Both the position numbers and the translations under genes were made by a program. From positions 1 through 55,333 of the forward strand of contig JBGAWK010000011.1 in NCBI GenBank assembly GCA_044227665.1: a stretch of 55,333 bases of DNA, given 5' to 3'. This document shows positions 8,218 to 16,423 of the stretch, one piece after another. The notes beneath the pieces are model-generated. The model was not told the DNA's origin. It searched no databases and saw only the letters and a list, made by a program, of their open reading frames with translations. Position 1 is the stretch's first letter; each line of letters opens with the position of its first letter. The stretch comes from JBGAWK01 sp044227665 (GTDB lineage Bacteria; Bacteroidota; Bacteroidia; Chitinophagales; JADIYW01).

Positions 8218-8748
8218 ATGAAAGCACTCAGAATACTTTCTGCCTTCTTTATTCTTTTGGCATTACTGATTATAATAGGATCATTTTTTATCCCTTCTAC
8301 CTTCAAGTATAGCTATACCGGAAAAATCAATGCTACACCTGACAAAGTCTTTGAGCAAATCAATGAACTTAGAAATTGGCAAAATTGGTCGTATTGGAAT
8401 AGGATGGATACGGCTATGCAGGTAACTTATAGCACACCCAGCGAAGGTAAAGATGCCTACTACTCTTGGACAAGCGAGAATAAAGATGTAGGCAGTGGTA
8501 AACTTACCATTGTGAAGTCTGTAACTAATAGCATAGTTGCTACACACTTGGAATTTGAAGAATGGGGTGGTGGAGATGCTGCTTATATGATTAAGCAGAC
8601 TGCCTCCGGCACGGAACTTACCCTTACTTTTCAGAGTGAGATGAAAGGCGTATTCTACAAATGGATAGGATTGCTAGTCATGAAGTCTCAGATGAGAACG
8701 GCATATAAAAGTTGTGTAGAAGAATTAGACAAATATTTAAATCAATAA
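8218..8748 (+). CDS. SRPBCC (START-like/polyketide cyclase) family protein, membrane-anchored
   Basis: Binds a hydrophobic ligand in a helix-grip cavity; ligand unknown. Seen: one N-terminal membrane helix (residues 4-27, ILSAFFILLALLIIIGSFFI), then a START-like fold beginning with INATPDKVFEQINELRNWQNWSYW, including the conserved pairing W..W, GGGDA in the middle and a long C-terminal helix. 176 residues is usual for this subgroup in Bacteroidota. It is followed after one base by the DinB gene, indicating one transcript with that gene and the glycosyltransferase. Confidence 0.85.
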   Translation: MKALRILSAFFILLALLIIIGSFFIPSTFKYSYTGKINATPDKVFEQINELRNWQNWSYWNRMDTAMQVTYSTPSEGKDAYYSWTSENKDVGSGKLTIVKSVTNSIVATHLEFEEWGGGDAAYMIKQTASGTELTLTFQSEMKGVFYKWIGLLVMKSQMRTAYKSCVEELDKYLNQ

Positions 8749-8749
8749 C

Positions 8750-9250
8750 ATGAGCAGAAAAAAAGCTTTTTTAGGAGAATTAGATCAAGAGAATGCGAGC
8801 ACTCGCAAGCTCTTAGAAGTAATACCCATGGAACATGCCCAGTGGAAACCCCACGACAAATCTATGACCTTGATACAACTCGCTACTCATATTGCAGAAA
8901 TAGGTGCCTGGGTGCGTAGCACATTGGAGAAGTCAGAAATTGATTTCGCTAAGGGAGATTATGTTCCACCCCAAATACCTACTAATACGGCAGAACTATT
9001 AGCACTACACGACAGATGCTCCTCCGATGCCGTAGCATGTCTCCAAAGCGTAGATGAAGAAGTTTTCAACGAAAACTGGACGATGCGCAATGGCGAAGAA
9101 GTCTATTTTACTATGCCTAAAGTTGCTGTAATCAGAATTTGGACATGTAACCACCTATATCATCACAGAGGACAGATGACGGTATATCTGAGAATGTTAG
9201 GCATAAAAGTGCCGGGCATGTATGGGCCTACTGCTGATGATGTACAATAA
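8750..9250 (+). CDS. DinB family protein
   Basis: Four-helix-bundle protein of the DinB/YfiT metal-binding superfamily, often thiol-dependent transferases or damage-induced proteins of unknown reaction. Seen: the family's three-histidine metal site, H47 (LATHIAE) with H135 and H139 (NHLYHHRGQM), plus the closing VPGMYGPTADD typical of the family. No membrane segment. It starts one base after the SRPBCC stop and ends seven bases before a glycosyltransferase start; the operon membership gives no clear pathway. Confidence 0.87.
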   Translation: MSRKKAFLGELDQENASTRKLLEVIPMEHAQWKPHDKSMTLIQLATHIAEIGAWVRSTLEKSEIDFAKGDYVPPQIPTNTAELLALHDRCSSDAVACLQSVDEEVFNENWTMRNGEEVYFTMPKVAVIRIWTCNHLYHHRGQMTVYLRMLGIKVPGMYGPTADDVQ

Positions 9251-9257
9251 CTAATAG

Positions 9258-10373
9258 ATGAAGATAGGATTCGATGCCAAAAGGCTCTATCACAACAAGA
9301 CCGGATTGGGTGCTTATGCTAGAAATCTTATTAAGGCACTCATTAAATATGAGCCTCAGCATACCTACAGATTATTGGTACACCAAAAATTTTATGAAAG
9401 CAGTCCTTTCAGATATAGAGAATTTGTAGATAACACCCTTATTGCCGACCATCTAGTTGCTGACTATTGGCGTCTTGCCGACATCAAAGAGGACATCGAA
9501 CGCGAAGCCCTGCAAATATATCATGGACTTAGCAATGAGATTCCTATCACCAAGCCATCCTCTACAAAGATGGTCGTTACAATCCATGACTTAATATTTT
9601 TGAAGCACCCGGATTTTTTTCCTTTTGTAGATAGAAATATTTATACTTATAAAACTAAAAAAGCCTGCGAAAATGCCGATGCTATCATAGCTGTGAGCGA
9701 GAACACCAAACAGGATATTATGGAGTATTATGGTATTCCTACGGAAAAAATTCATGTCATTGCACCCACCTGGGGCAGCGAATATGATGTGGCAGTACCA
9801 ATAGTATATCTGGAAGAAATACGAACGAAATATGCCCTACCAGAGCAATATATCATGTATGTAGGTGCACTTCATCGCCGCAAAAATATCTCCTCGCTGA
9901 TTACCGCTTGTAGTCGTGCTGCACTGGATAATATCCCACTCATCATAGTGAGTGATGGTGGCGATGATGAACAGCATGTGCGACAGACTATCCAAGAAAC
10001 AGGTATGGAAGACCGTGTATTTATCTTGGAAAATATTCCTAATTACGAGCTTACTGCCTTCTATAAAATGGCTACTTTGAGTATATATCCATCTATTTAT
10101 GAAGGATTTGGGATGCCCATCATGGAGGCAATGCACTTGGGTGTGCCTGTGGCTGCCAGCGATATTGCGCCTATTCGTGAGGTGGGCGGCGACAGTATTC
10201 TGTATTTCGACCCACATAACTTGGATGCTATTCAGGATACAATAGCTCGTGCACTAACGGATAGTGAGTGGCGTACCGCCACCATAATATCTGCAAAAAG
10301 CCACGTACAACAATTTTCCCCGAAATCCTGTGCTTCAAACTTGATGGAGGTGTATAAAGGTTTAATAAAGTAA
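9258..10373 (+). CDS. Glycosyltransferase family 4 (GT-B fold)
   Basis: Transfers a sugar from a nucleotide sugar with retention, probably in surface polysaccharide or glycolipid synthesis. Seen: N-terminal acceptor domain beginning KIGFDAKRLYHNKTGLGAYARNL with a flexible glycine loop, VTIHDLIFLKHPDFFP, then the donor domain from YIMYVGALHRRKN (199-210). The EX7E motif is E282 to E290 in YEGFGMPIMEAM, followed by GVPVAASDIAPIREVGG. The 371-residue length is complete. It is the last gene of a small operon with SRPBCC and DinB proteins and faces a convergent hypothetical gene 11 bases away. Confidence 0.9.
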   Translation: MKIGFDAKRLYHNKTGLGAYARNLIKALIKYEPQHTYRLLVHQKFYESSPFRYREFVDNTLIADHLVADYWRLADIKEDIEREALQIYHGLSNEIPITKPSSTKMVVTIHDLIFLKHPDFFPFVDRNIYTYKTKKACENADAIIAVSENTKQDIMEYYGIPTEKIHVIAPTWGSEYDVAVPIVYLEEIRTKYALPEQYIMYVGALHRRKNISSLITACSRAALDNIPLIIVSDGGDDEQHVRQTIQETGMEDRVFILENIPNYELTAFYKMATLSIYPSIYEGFGMPIMEAMHLGVPVAASDIAPIREVGGDSILYFDPHNLDAIQDTIARALTDSEWRTATIISAKSHVQQFSPKSCASNLMEVYKGLIK

Positions 10374-10384
10374 TTTCAAAAAAA

Positions 10385-10975
10385 TCACTTTTTCAGCAAT
10401 ACTACCAATTGCTTATACCATTTCTGCCATTTGGCTTGAAGTTCCTGCAATTTCTCGGGTGTAGATTTTATGCGTATATCGCCAAAGTTTTCTCCGGATA
10501 TTTTTTTAAGCATAAAATTAGCACGTCCTGCACGCTGGTAGAGGTCATCATTTACAATATAGGCATACGAAAGCCAATTTTTTTGTTTATCAGTCATACG
10601 TTCCCAGATGAGAATATCGTAAGCATTGTCCAAGCCTACATTAGTATTATCAGTAACTCTGGCGATGAGTTCCGGGATGATTTTCACATAGTTGCTATCC
10701 ATTACCGCCCAATACTGTATGGGAAAGATTTTGTCGAAATTTTTCTCCTTATCTATTGTATTCAAAATATCCGCAAACAAGAGTTGCCTTACTTTATGAG
10801 GCTCGCTAGTATCCATTTTGAAAGAATAGGCACCTTCAAATTCTGTAGTCATCTGGCGTATCTGCTTTTGCATGGCTATGGGTGCTTGCATAGGCACAGG
10901 AAACCACGATTTATACTTTTGTGCATGACAGGGGAAAGTGGCACATAATAACAAAAAAAATATTCCTTTTCTCAT
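10385..10975 (-). CDS. Hypothetical secreted protein
   Basis: Not recognised. Seen: the ATG at 10975 gives a clear signal peptide MRKGIFFLLLCATFPCHAQ with AxA-type cleavage (the frame is open 21 bases further, but that start would bury the signal). The mature part is about 175 residues, helical and Trp/Tyr/Lys-rich, with no repeats, cysteine pairs or membrane segments after the signal. Inference: a periplasmic or exported protein. A monocistronic gene convergent with the GT4 gene. Confidence 0.7.
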   Translation of the reverse strand: MRKGIFFLLLCATFPCHAQKYKSWFPVPMQAPIAMQKQIRQMTTEFEGAYSFKMDTSEPHKVRQLLFADILNTIDKEKNFDKIFPIQYWAVMDSNYVKIIPELIARVTDNTNVGLDNAYDILIWERMTDKQKNWLSYAYIVNDDLYQRAGRANFMLKKISGENFGDIRIKSTPEKLQELQAKWQKWYKQLVVLLKK

Positions 10976-11037
10976 GTCAAATAGCAATAGGCTCAAAATC
11001 TATACCAGTTACAGTTTTGTAGAAGGACTTTTTGAAT

Positions 11038-11952
11038 CTATTTCTTTATAAATAAAATATTATCAGAATCTATAGGGTGTTGTGTATAGTAATTTAAGAT
11101 ATCAGCAATTTTGGTTAGACTACCATCTTCCTCGATGTGGTGTGTAGCATATCCTAGTGAATGGAGATATTCGGCTGCTGCATAATGTGTAGTATTATTG
11201 CGCTTGTCCATCACAAATTCCATGATAATTGCAGGGGAATATTTATTTAGTATATTCTCTGCTCCTTGAAGTACTTTTAATTCTGCTCCCTCTACATCTA
11301 TTTTAATATAATTGGGAATGATTTGTTTTTCATTACAAAATAGATCTAATGTAGTGCAGGGTGTATCTACATGCTGAGGGGGATGATTTCGATACCAGTC
11401 CATTTCCTTGTACTGCTCTATATCTAGTGCATTGTATTCAGAATATAGTGCATCGAACTGATAAAATTTTTCAATCCCTGTGGTATTAGATACTATGGAT
11501 TGCTCGGCATGGATTCCACTTAGTCCTTCAGTATTCACCTTCAAGAAACCATAAGCTAGTGTAGATGGCTCAAAGGCAAATACTTTGCCTGTGGGCTGTA
11601 TAAGCGTATGTGCTAATAGAGAAAAATAGCCTACATGTGCCCCTACATCTATAAAGGTGTCGTTGGTTTTTACATTTTGTATCATGTACCTAGCTAGGCG
11701 CAGTTCCGAGTCATGAGATTTTGCCCCCGTAATATATATATCCATGCAAGCGGGTAGTGGCACTGCGAGTGAAGTTCCAAAAAATGTGGTGCAATGAACT
11801 TTGATACCACTTCTATATATTCTCGATAAGAAGAATTTGGCTACTTGTGCAAATGCATACTTAAAGGGTCGGTGTATTATACGCCTCCTTATATTTGTAC
11901 GTGCTAGATTGGTGCTTTTTGCAAGTGCATTTATCAATTCTTGTTGCAACAT
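11038..11952 (-). CDS. FkbM family SAM-dependent methyltransferase
   Basis: Methylates a hydroxyl or similar group, in bacteria often on sugars of surface polysaccharide. Seen: SAM-binding motif FIDVGAHVGYFSLLA, acidic loop FAFEPST, then NYIKIDVEGAELKVLQGA, the hallmark of FkbM domains, and IIMEFVMD. 304 residues is usual. The N-terminal 90 residues contain Arg-rich helices before the fold. An exact minus-strand TATTTTTG box sits 13-20 bases upstream. Substrate unknown; a glycan role fits the wider region but no adjacent glycan operon proves it. Confidence 0.85.
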   Translation of the reverse strand: MLQQELINALAKSTNLARTNIRRRIIHRPFKYAFAQVAKFFLSRIYRSGIKVHCTTFFGTSLAVPLPACMDIYITGAKSHDSELRLARYMIQNVKTNDTFIDVGAHVGYFSLLAHTLIQPTGKVFAFEPSTLAYGFLKVNTEGLSGIHAEQSIVSNTTGIEKFYQFDALYSEYNALDIEQYKEMDWYRNHPPQHVDTPCTTLDLFCNEKQIIPNYIKIDVEGAELKVLQGAENILNKYSPAIIMEFVMDKRNNTTHYAAAEYLHSLGYATHHIEEDGSLTKIADILNYYTQHPIDSDNILFIKK

Positions 11953-11964
11953 GAGATTTTATGT

Positions 11965-11972
11965 CAAAAATA
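11965..11972 (-). promoter_or_regulatory. Candidate -7 box of the FkbM gene
   Basis: Minus-strand TATTTTTG, an exact TAnnTTTG match, 13 bases before the ATG at 11952. It would give a very short leader. No strong -33 element seen. Confidence 0.4.
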
Positions 11973-11993
11973 GGTTATAATTAATACTATAAT

Positions 11994-14222
11994 TTACTCT
12001 AAGATAATTTTATCAGTATCAATTAGATTATTAAGCCTGTCAAATATTTGAACAAAATAAATTCCACTTGAATATGCGCCTAAATCTATTTGAAAGGCAG
12101 AACTGGCAAAGTTCTTATTTAACAACATTTTACCATTAGTATCATATAACAAGACTAAATAATTATCTTCGATATTGGTCTCAAAATTTAATATCTCGTG
12201 AGTTGGATTTGGATATATTTTAAAGACCTTTTTTTCCACGGTATTATTTTCTTTGGTTCTCCACCATGTACCAGTTGCGCAATTCAAAACTACAATTCCA
12301 TAATTACTAAAACCGATAAGCTCATCCCTATTTGTGCCGTCTACACTAACAAGCATCCTTGGGAATTCCTCATTATTGGTATATCCCTCATCATTCTCAA
12401 ACCCCAAATTCACTCGTGATGTAGTTTCAAATTTTGTTCCAGTATTTATTGAAACGTATGAATCATTTCCCTTAAAAGCAATTAAATCTGGATATATATC
12501 ATCATTAATTTTCCCAAATAATTTAGTATAAGTATTGTTATCTAAATACCCGTCCGCCCTTCCAAAATCAGTACTCCAAATTGCGGGTGAGGAGAAACTA
12601 TTTGTACCAGCAAGCGTATTGTTTAATGAAACAAATACTGCATCAGTACCAAAACCCACCACATCTATTCTGCCATCTGCATTGATATCAACTAATTGCC
12701 TGTTGTATAAATTTTGACTAGACCACCCCTGATTTACCCCATAATTAGCAACCCAAGTAGTAGCTGCGGACTGAAAAGATGTGCCATTTGATAGTGAAAC
12801 GCTTACACCAGTTTGACTAAACCCGATAATATCTGCCTTATTATCCCCATTTACATCCATTACATATCGTGGGTACGCATCTTGATTAGTCCATCCTGTA
12901 TTTATACAATACTGCGTACTCCAGTATCCTGGTTGCAGCACAAAGTTTGACCCCATATTTTTTGCAACTACTACTCCAGTCTGTGAGAATCCCACTATGT
13001 CCTTATCACCATCACCATCTACGTCAGCTACAAATCGAGGATGTAAAGAATTGTTTGTCCATGCTCCTGCGGCATTACTTTTACCAAAAGATCCCATATT
13101 GAAACTAGATGCTGTAGTAAATGATCCGCCAGTATTACCTAAAGCAACCCTTACACCATCATTTCCAAAACCGACAATATCACTCCTACCATCGTTATTT
13201 ATGTCGGTAATAAATCTGGGATGGTCATTCATATTATTCCACCCACCATTAGTTCCAAAATTAATATTGCCTTCTATTGAATTTAAAAAACTACTTCCTG
13301 TACCTTTTGCCACCCAAATTCTATCTTTAATAGCTATAACATCATTTATACCATCGCCATTTATGTCTGCTACAAATCGAGGGTGTATATTTTGGTTTAT
13401 TAATCCAGCATTTATTTTGCCAAAATCTCCTAGCCATGTTGAATTCTGACATGTAGGAATACAGATAGAACGATTTGTACCTGGTGCGTCAGCTATAGGA
13501 GGACGCATTTGGGTAATATCTCCTCTGATATTATACCGACATATAGGCATAGAGGATTGGTCTCTCAATATAAATTCTAAGGCAGTATTGTCATAAAAAT
13601 GTCTATAGCCTGTGCCACCAAAAACTATATTAAAACTTACAATGCCTTGAGCCCTTGTGCTAGACATCTCTATTAAATCTATCACATTCAAACTCTGTAA
13701 GATATTAAATATTCCATCATTTACATTATTCTGAATGGCATTCACGGCAGCGTTTGATAATAATGTTCCTAGATTTACACTTGTTTGTATTTGGGCATTT
13801 CCTATGCCCAGTATGTTGAAGATGTTTTGGGGTAAATCACAAAATACAAAGGCTTGCACACCTACTACATCGTCATCTGTTCCTATTATTGATTGTATTG
13901 CTGTTGAGCCCCATTCCCACCATTTTAAATCAAATTGAGTTAATGCATTAAGAATTTCATCTCTTGTTTGTCCTAAATTAGTAGGTGGAAAATTATTAGT
14001 GCCAACTATATTATCTAATGCTACTTGAAGTGAGTTCTTTAAGTTTTCTTGTAAATTATTTATTAGGTTTGAACTAAAATTATCATGTTCTAACACTATC
14101 ACTACAGAGCCATATAAAGTAAGTCCATTTGTGTTTATATGGTTAATTATTGCATTTAGATTTGCAGCTGGGGGTTTTATATTAAAAAATTGGACATCAC
14201 CAGCAAAATCTGGCAATAACAC
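11994..14222 (-). CDS. FG-GAP/VCBS repeat surface protein with T9SS sorting tail (N-terminus interrupted)
   Basis: Probable cell-surface or secreted protein exported by the type IX system. Seen: about 235 residues of unknown fold, then seven repeats about 60 residues apart with Ca-binding-like loops such as ADINGDGINDVIAI, TDINNDGRSDIVGF and VDINADGRIDVVGF, becoming degenerate at the end. The last 75 residues begin VFKIYPNPTHEILNFE and end GIYFVQIFD..., a type A T9SS sorting domain. The listed start is a GTG inside the protein. The same frame continues upstream through 53 more codons to a TAA, and beyond it to an ATG with a signal peptide. The gene is therefore probably nonfunctional, translated by readthrough, or affected by a base error. 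Confidence 0.75.
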   Translation of the reverse strand: MLLPDFAGDVQFFNIKPPAANLNAIINHINTNGLTLYGSVVIVLEHDNFSSNLINNLQENLKNSLQVALDNIVGTNNFPPTNLGQTRDEILNALTQFDLKWWEWGSTAIQSIIGTDDDVVGVQAFVFCDLPQNIFNILGIGNAQIQTSVNLGTLLSNAAVNAIQNNVNDGIFNILQSLNVIDLIEMSSTRAQGIVSFNIVFGGTGYRHFYDNTALEFILRDQSSMPICRYNIRGDITQMRPPIADAPGTNRSICIPTCQNSTWLGDFGKINAGLINQNIHPRFVADINGDGINDVIAIKDRIWVAKGTGSSFLNSIEGNINFGTNGGWNNMNDHPRFITDINNDGRSDIVGFGNDGVRVALGNTGGSFTTASSFNMGSFGKSNAAGAWTNNSLHPRFVADVDGDGDKDIVGFSQTGVVVAKNMGSNFVLQPGYWSTQYCINTGWTNQDAYPRYVMDVNGDNKADIIGFSQTGVSVSLSNGTSFQSAATTWVANYGVNQGWSSQNLYNRQLVDINADGRIDVVGFGTDAVFVSLNNTLAGTNSFSSPAIWSTDFGRADGYLDNNTYTKLFGKINDDIYPDLIAFKGNDSYVSINTGTKFETTSRVNLGFENDEGYTNNEEFPRMLVSVDGTNRDELIGFSNYGIVVLNCATGTWWRTKENNTVEKKVFKIYPNPTHEILNFETNIEDNYLVLLYDTNGKMLLNKNFASSAFQIDLGAYSSGIYFVQIFDRLNNLIDTDKIILE

Positions 14223-14501
14223 ATCCTCACCAGGCCCTGCCGACCCTAAATTTAATGCACTTTGGTTTGTTATAGGATTGACAATTCGGACACTAGTAGT
14301 AGTGGAGCTACAATCTCTACCTATAGTAGTTCTAAAACCTATCTGTAATATATATGGTTCATCTTTCCCTGCAAAGAATCTATCTTATTTGTCAATAACA
14401 TGTATTGCTTTTAAATCTATAGACCAAGGATTGGTGTTAGTTTGTCCTGTAACCATCAATATATTCAATATTGATATGTTTAATAAAATGAGTTTTTTCA
14501 T
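14223..14501 (-). pseudogene. 5' part of the FG-GAP gene, containing an in-frame TAA
   Basis: Reading back in the frame of the FG-GAP protein, an ATG at 14501 opens MKKLILLNISILNILMVTGQ, a good signal peptide, followed by TNTNPWSIDLKAIHVIDK and then TAA at 14387-14385. The frame resumes as DRFFAGKDEPYILQIGFR and runs without break into the main body. Coding character on both sides of the stop shows that one gene was interrupted by a single nonsense codon (TAA could come from CAA, AAA or TAT by one change). No alternative ATG follows the stop before 14222. Confidence 0.8.
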
Positions 14502-14595
14502 ACTAAATTTTTTTGGTTTAATGAATAATTTATAATACTTTCCCTATCCACATGATAATGTGGTTTATTTAATGGAAATAAAAAACGATGTAATT

Positions 14596-15218
14596 TTAGA
14601 ACCCAGTCCTTACGCCGGCATTTAGCAATCCTTTGTGCCCTATGCCCAACTCAATAAATCCAGACACTCGTTTACCCACATCAACACCTATTAAATTGAG
14701 ATGCCAGTTCGGGCGAATAATCATCTCTTTGCTTTCTGAAAGTGATGTGTTATCGATTGTATGTTCATTAATTATGGATGATCCAACTATCAATCCTCCA
14801 TATAATGTGGTAATCTTTCTTTGAAAATAATTAATATTTAATAAGAAACCAATATCATAGAAATTAACTTTTGAGGTCTCATTAATTGACAAATCATTTT
14901 TGCTGCTTCTAAAAATCCTTGTATTCGTATAACTACAATCTATACCCACAGCTATCCTTTTATTCAAAACCCTGTAATATCCTACTCCAAATGTACCAGG
15001 CATTTTAAAGCTTTGGTTTACGGAATCATATTTAGATGAAGTAAATATGGACTGATAAACACTTCCCGCTATCACAAAAAATTGCTGATAAGTCAGAAAA
15101 CCATAATACGTGTATATGCTATTTTTTTGACTTGGAGTGGCTCGCTAAGTACCTCTTTTTGTTGTGCATAAAGCGAATTTAAAATGAAGATAAACATTAT
15201 AGTGGTCAAGTATTTCAT
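14596..15218 (-). pseudogene. Secreted beta-rich protein, copy 1, frameshifted in an A7 tract
   Basis: Paralogue of the protein at 15787-16401 (about 70 percent identical by eye over 159 residues). Seen: ATG at 15218 starts MKYLTTIMFIFILNSLYAQ, a signal peptide, and runs through QQKEVLSEPLQVKK into a run of seven A (plus-strand T7 at 15122-15128). The rest, from YTYYGFLTYQQFFVIAGSVYQS to the stop at 14596, is in another frame. One extra A restores a continuous 208-residue protein that aligns with the intact copy. Function is unknown. Strand-rich text and the terminal aromatic F suggest an outer-membrane barrel. Could be true decay, slippage-based on/off switching, or a homopolymer sequencing error. 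The largest single-frame part is 14596-15075. Confidence 0.75.
15122..15128. repeat. Homopolymer tract at the frameshift
   Basis: Plus-strand T7 (minus-strand A7) at the exact point where the two reading frames of the interrupted secreted-protein gene meet. Eight A would join them. Confidence 0.75.
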
Positions 15219-15237
15219 AAGTGTAAATTTATATATA

Positions 15238-15245
15238 CAAATTTA
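15238..15245 (-). promoter_or_regulatory. Candidate -7 box of the frameshifted secreted-protein gene
   Basis: Minus-strand TAAATTTG, an exact TAnnTTTG match, 20 bases before the ATG at 15218. It supports 15218 as the true start of the interrupted gene. Confidence 0.45.
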
Positions 15246-15317
15246 GAAATTATTTTTAGTTGTGCATATTGAATTATATCATAAAAAATACTATTTCTAC
15301 CTTAAATCATACCTTAT

Positions 15318-15671
15318 ATGATACCCGTTGGATATAACATAAAAAAGATAAGGGAACTCAGAGGATATTCCCAAGAATATTTGGCAACTAAACTAAATAT
15401 CTCTCAAAAACAACTTAGCTTATATGAATCAGATAAATCAAAAATTGACATCCACAAATTGGATAAATTTGCAGCCGCTCTCGATGTAGACCCTTTTTCT
15501 ATACTTACTTTTGATGAGAAACATTTTTTTAACAACTGCACACAATCTGGCAATTTCTATAACTCCAACATATATGCATCTTCCAAACAAGAAAGTCATC
15601 AAAAAGATGAAATAATATTAGTACTTAGAGATGAAATAAATTTACTAAAGAAATTACTATACGAAAAGTAG
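15318..15671 (+). CDS. XRE family helix-turn-helix regulator with C-terminal coiled coil
   Basis: DNA-binding regulator. Seen: HTH_3 domain in residues 5-62 (YNIKKIRELRGYSQEYLATKLNISQKQLSLYESDKS, then the fifth helix LDKFAAALDVDP), a linker, and a C-terminal helix DEIILVLRDEINLLKKLLYEK with heptad leucines that would dimerise. This layout is widespread in Bacteroidota. It is transcribed opposite to, and placed between, the two paralogous secreted-protein genes, which makes it a candidate regulator of them (inference only). A hairpin with T6 overlaps its stop codon. Confidence 0.9.
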   Translation: MIPVGYNIKKIRELRGYSQEYLATKLNISQKQLSLYESDKSKIDIHKLDKFAAALDVDPFSILTFDEKHFFNNCTQSGNFYNSNIYASSKQESHQKDEIILVLRDEINLLKKLLYEK

Positions 15672-15692
15672 CCCCAAAAGGGTTACTTTTTT
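15668..15692 (+). terminator. Rho-independent terminator of the XRE gene
   Basis: Stem GTAGCCC/GGGTTAC (one G-T pair) with loop CAAAA, followed directly by T6. The left arm includes the XRE stop codon TAG. Confidence 0.65.
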
Positions 15693-15786
15693 AGTGTACT
15701 TTTATCGGACAACAGTGGAATTTTTCATGACATTTCCCCACTTCACATACTATTGTAGATTTTAAAATGGCGAAAAAATGATGTAT

Positions 15787-16401
15787 TTAGAACCTAGTTC
15801 TTACGCCTACATTCAGCAATCCTTTGTGTCCTATGCCCAACTCCATGAAACCCGAAACCCGTTTACCCACATCAACACCTATCAGATTGATATGCCAGTT
15901 GGGGCGTATTACAGTTTCTTTGGTTGCTATGTGCGTAACATCATTTGCTGTATGCCCATTAATTATGGATGAACCAACAACCAAACCTCCATATAATGTG
16001 GTAATCTTTCTTTGAAAATAGTTGATATTTAATAAAAAACCAATATCATAGAAATGAATTTTGGAGGTTTCATTTTTAGATAAATCTGTATTGCTTCTTC
16101 TCAATATTTTTGCATAAGAGTAGTTGCAATCTATGCCTAAAGAAACTCTTTTAGTCAAAGCTCTATGATATCCTGCCCCAAAAGTGCCTGGCATATTATA
16201 ACTCACACGAACGGAATCATCCTCTGTAGTAGTGAAAATGGACTGATAAACACTTCCTGCTATCACAATAAATTGCTGATAAGTCAAAAAACCATAATAG
16301 GTAAAAACAGTATTGGGGTTTTCAAATTTTTTGATTTTATCTTGTGTATATATCGTGGAGGTACTAAGAAATGTGAAAAGTATTACAAGTACTCTTTTCA
16401 T
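15787..16401 (-). CDS. Secreted beta-rich protein, copy 2 (intact)
   Basis: Not recognised by family. The ATG at 16401 gives MKRVLVILFTFLSTSTIYTQ, a signal peptide; the open frame extends 144 bases further but that part overlaps the next gene's 3' end and looks noncoding. The mature protein of about 184 residues is rich in alternating strands (GAGYHRALTKRVSLGIDCNY, INYFQRKITTLYGGLVVG, FMELGIGHKGLLNVGVRTRF) and ends in Phe, as small outer-membrane barrels do. The near-identical segments with the frameshifted copy, including the 3' flank, show a recent tandem duplication. Start lies 22 bases from the 3' end of ricT; the two are possibly cotranscribed. Confidence 0.75.
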   Translation of the reverse strand: MKRVLVILFTFLSTSTIYTQDKIKKFENPNTVFTYYGFLTYQQFIVIAGSVYQSIFTTTEDDSVRVSYNMPGTFGAGYHRALTKRVSLGIDCNYSYAKILRRSNTDLSKNETSKIHFYDIGFLLNINYFQRKITTLYGGLVVGSSIINGHTANDVTHIATKETVIRPNWHINLIGVDVGKRVSGFMELGIGHKGLLNVGVRTRF

Positions 16402-16423
16402 ATTGATTTTATTTATTCCAAAA

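Noticed and set aside
12997..13449. 150-codon plus-strand frame within the FG-GAP gene
   Set aside because: Antisense to the repeat region; its repeating Pro/Ser text mirrors the repeats on the coding strand.
14131..14535. Plus-strand frame over the 5' end of the FG-GAP gene
   Set aside because: The minus strand here encodes a signal peptide and continuous protein-like sequence; the plus frame has no such support.
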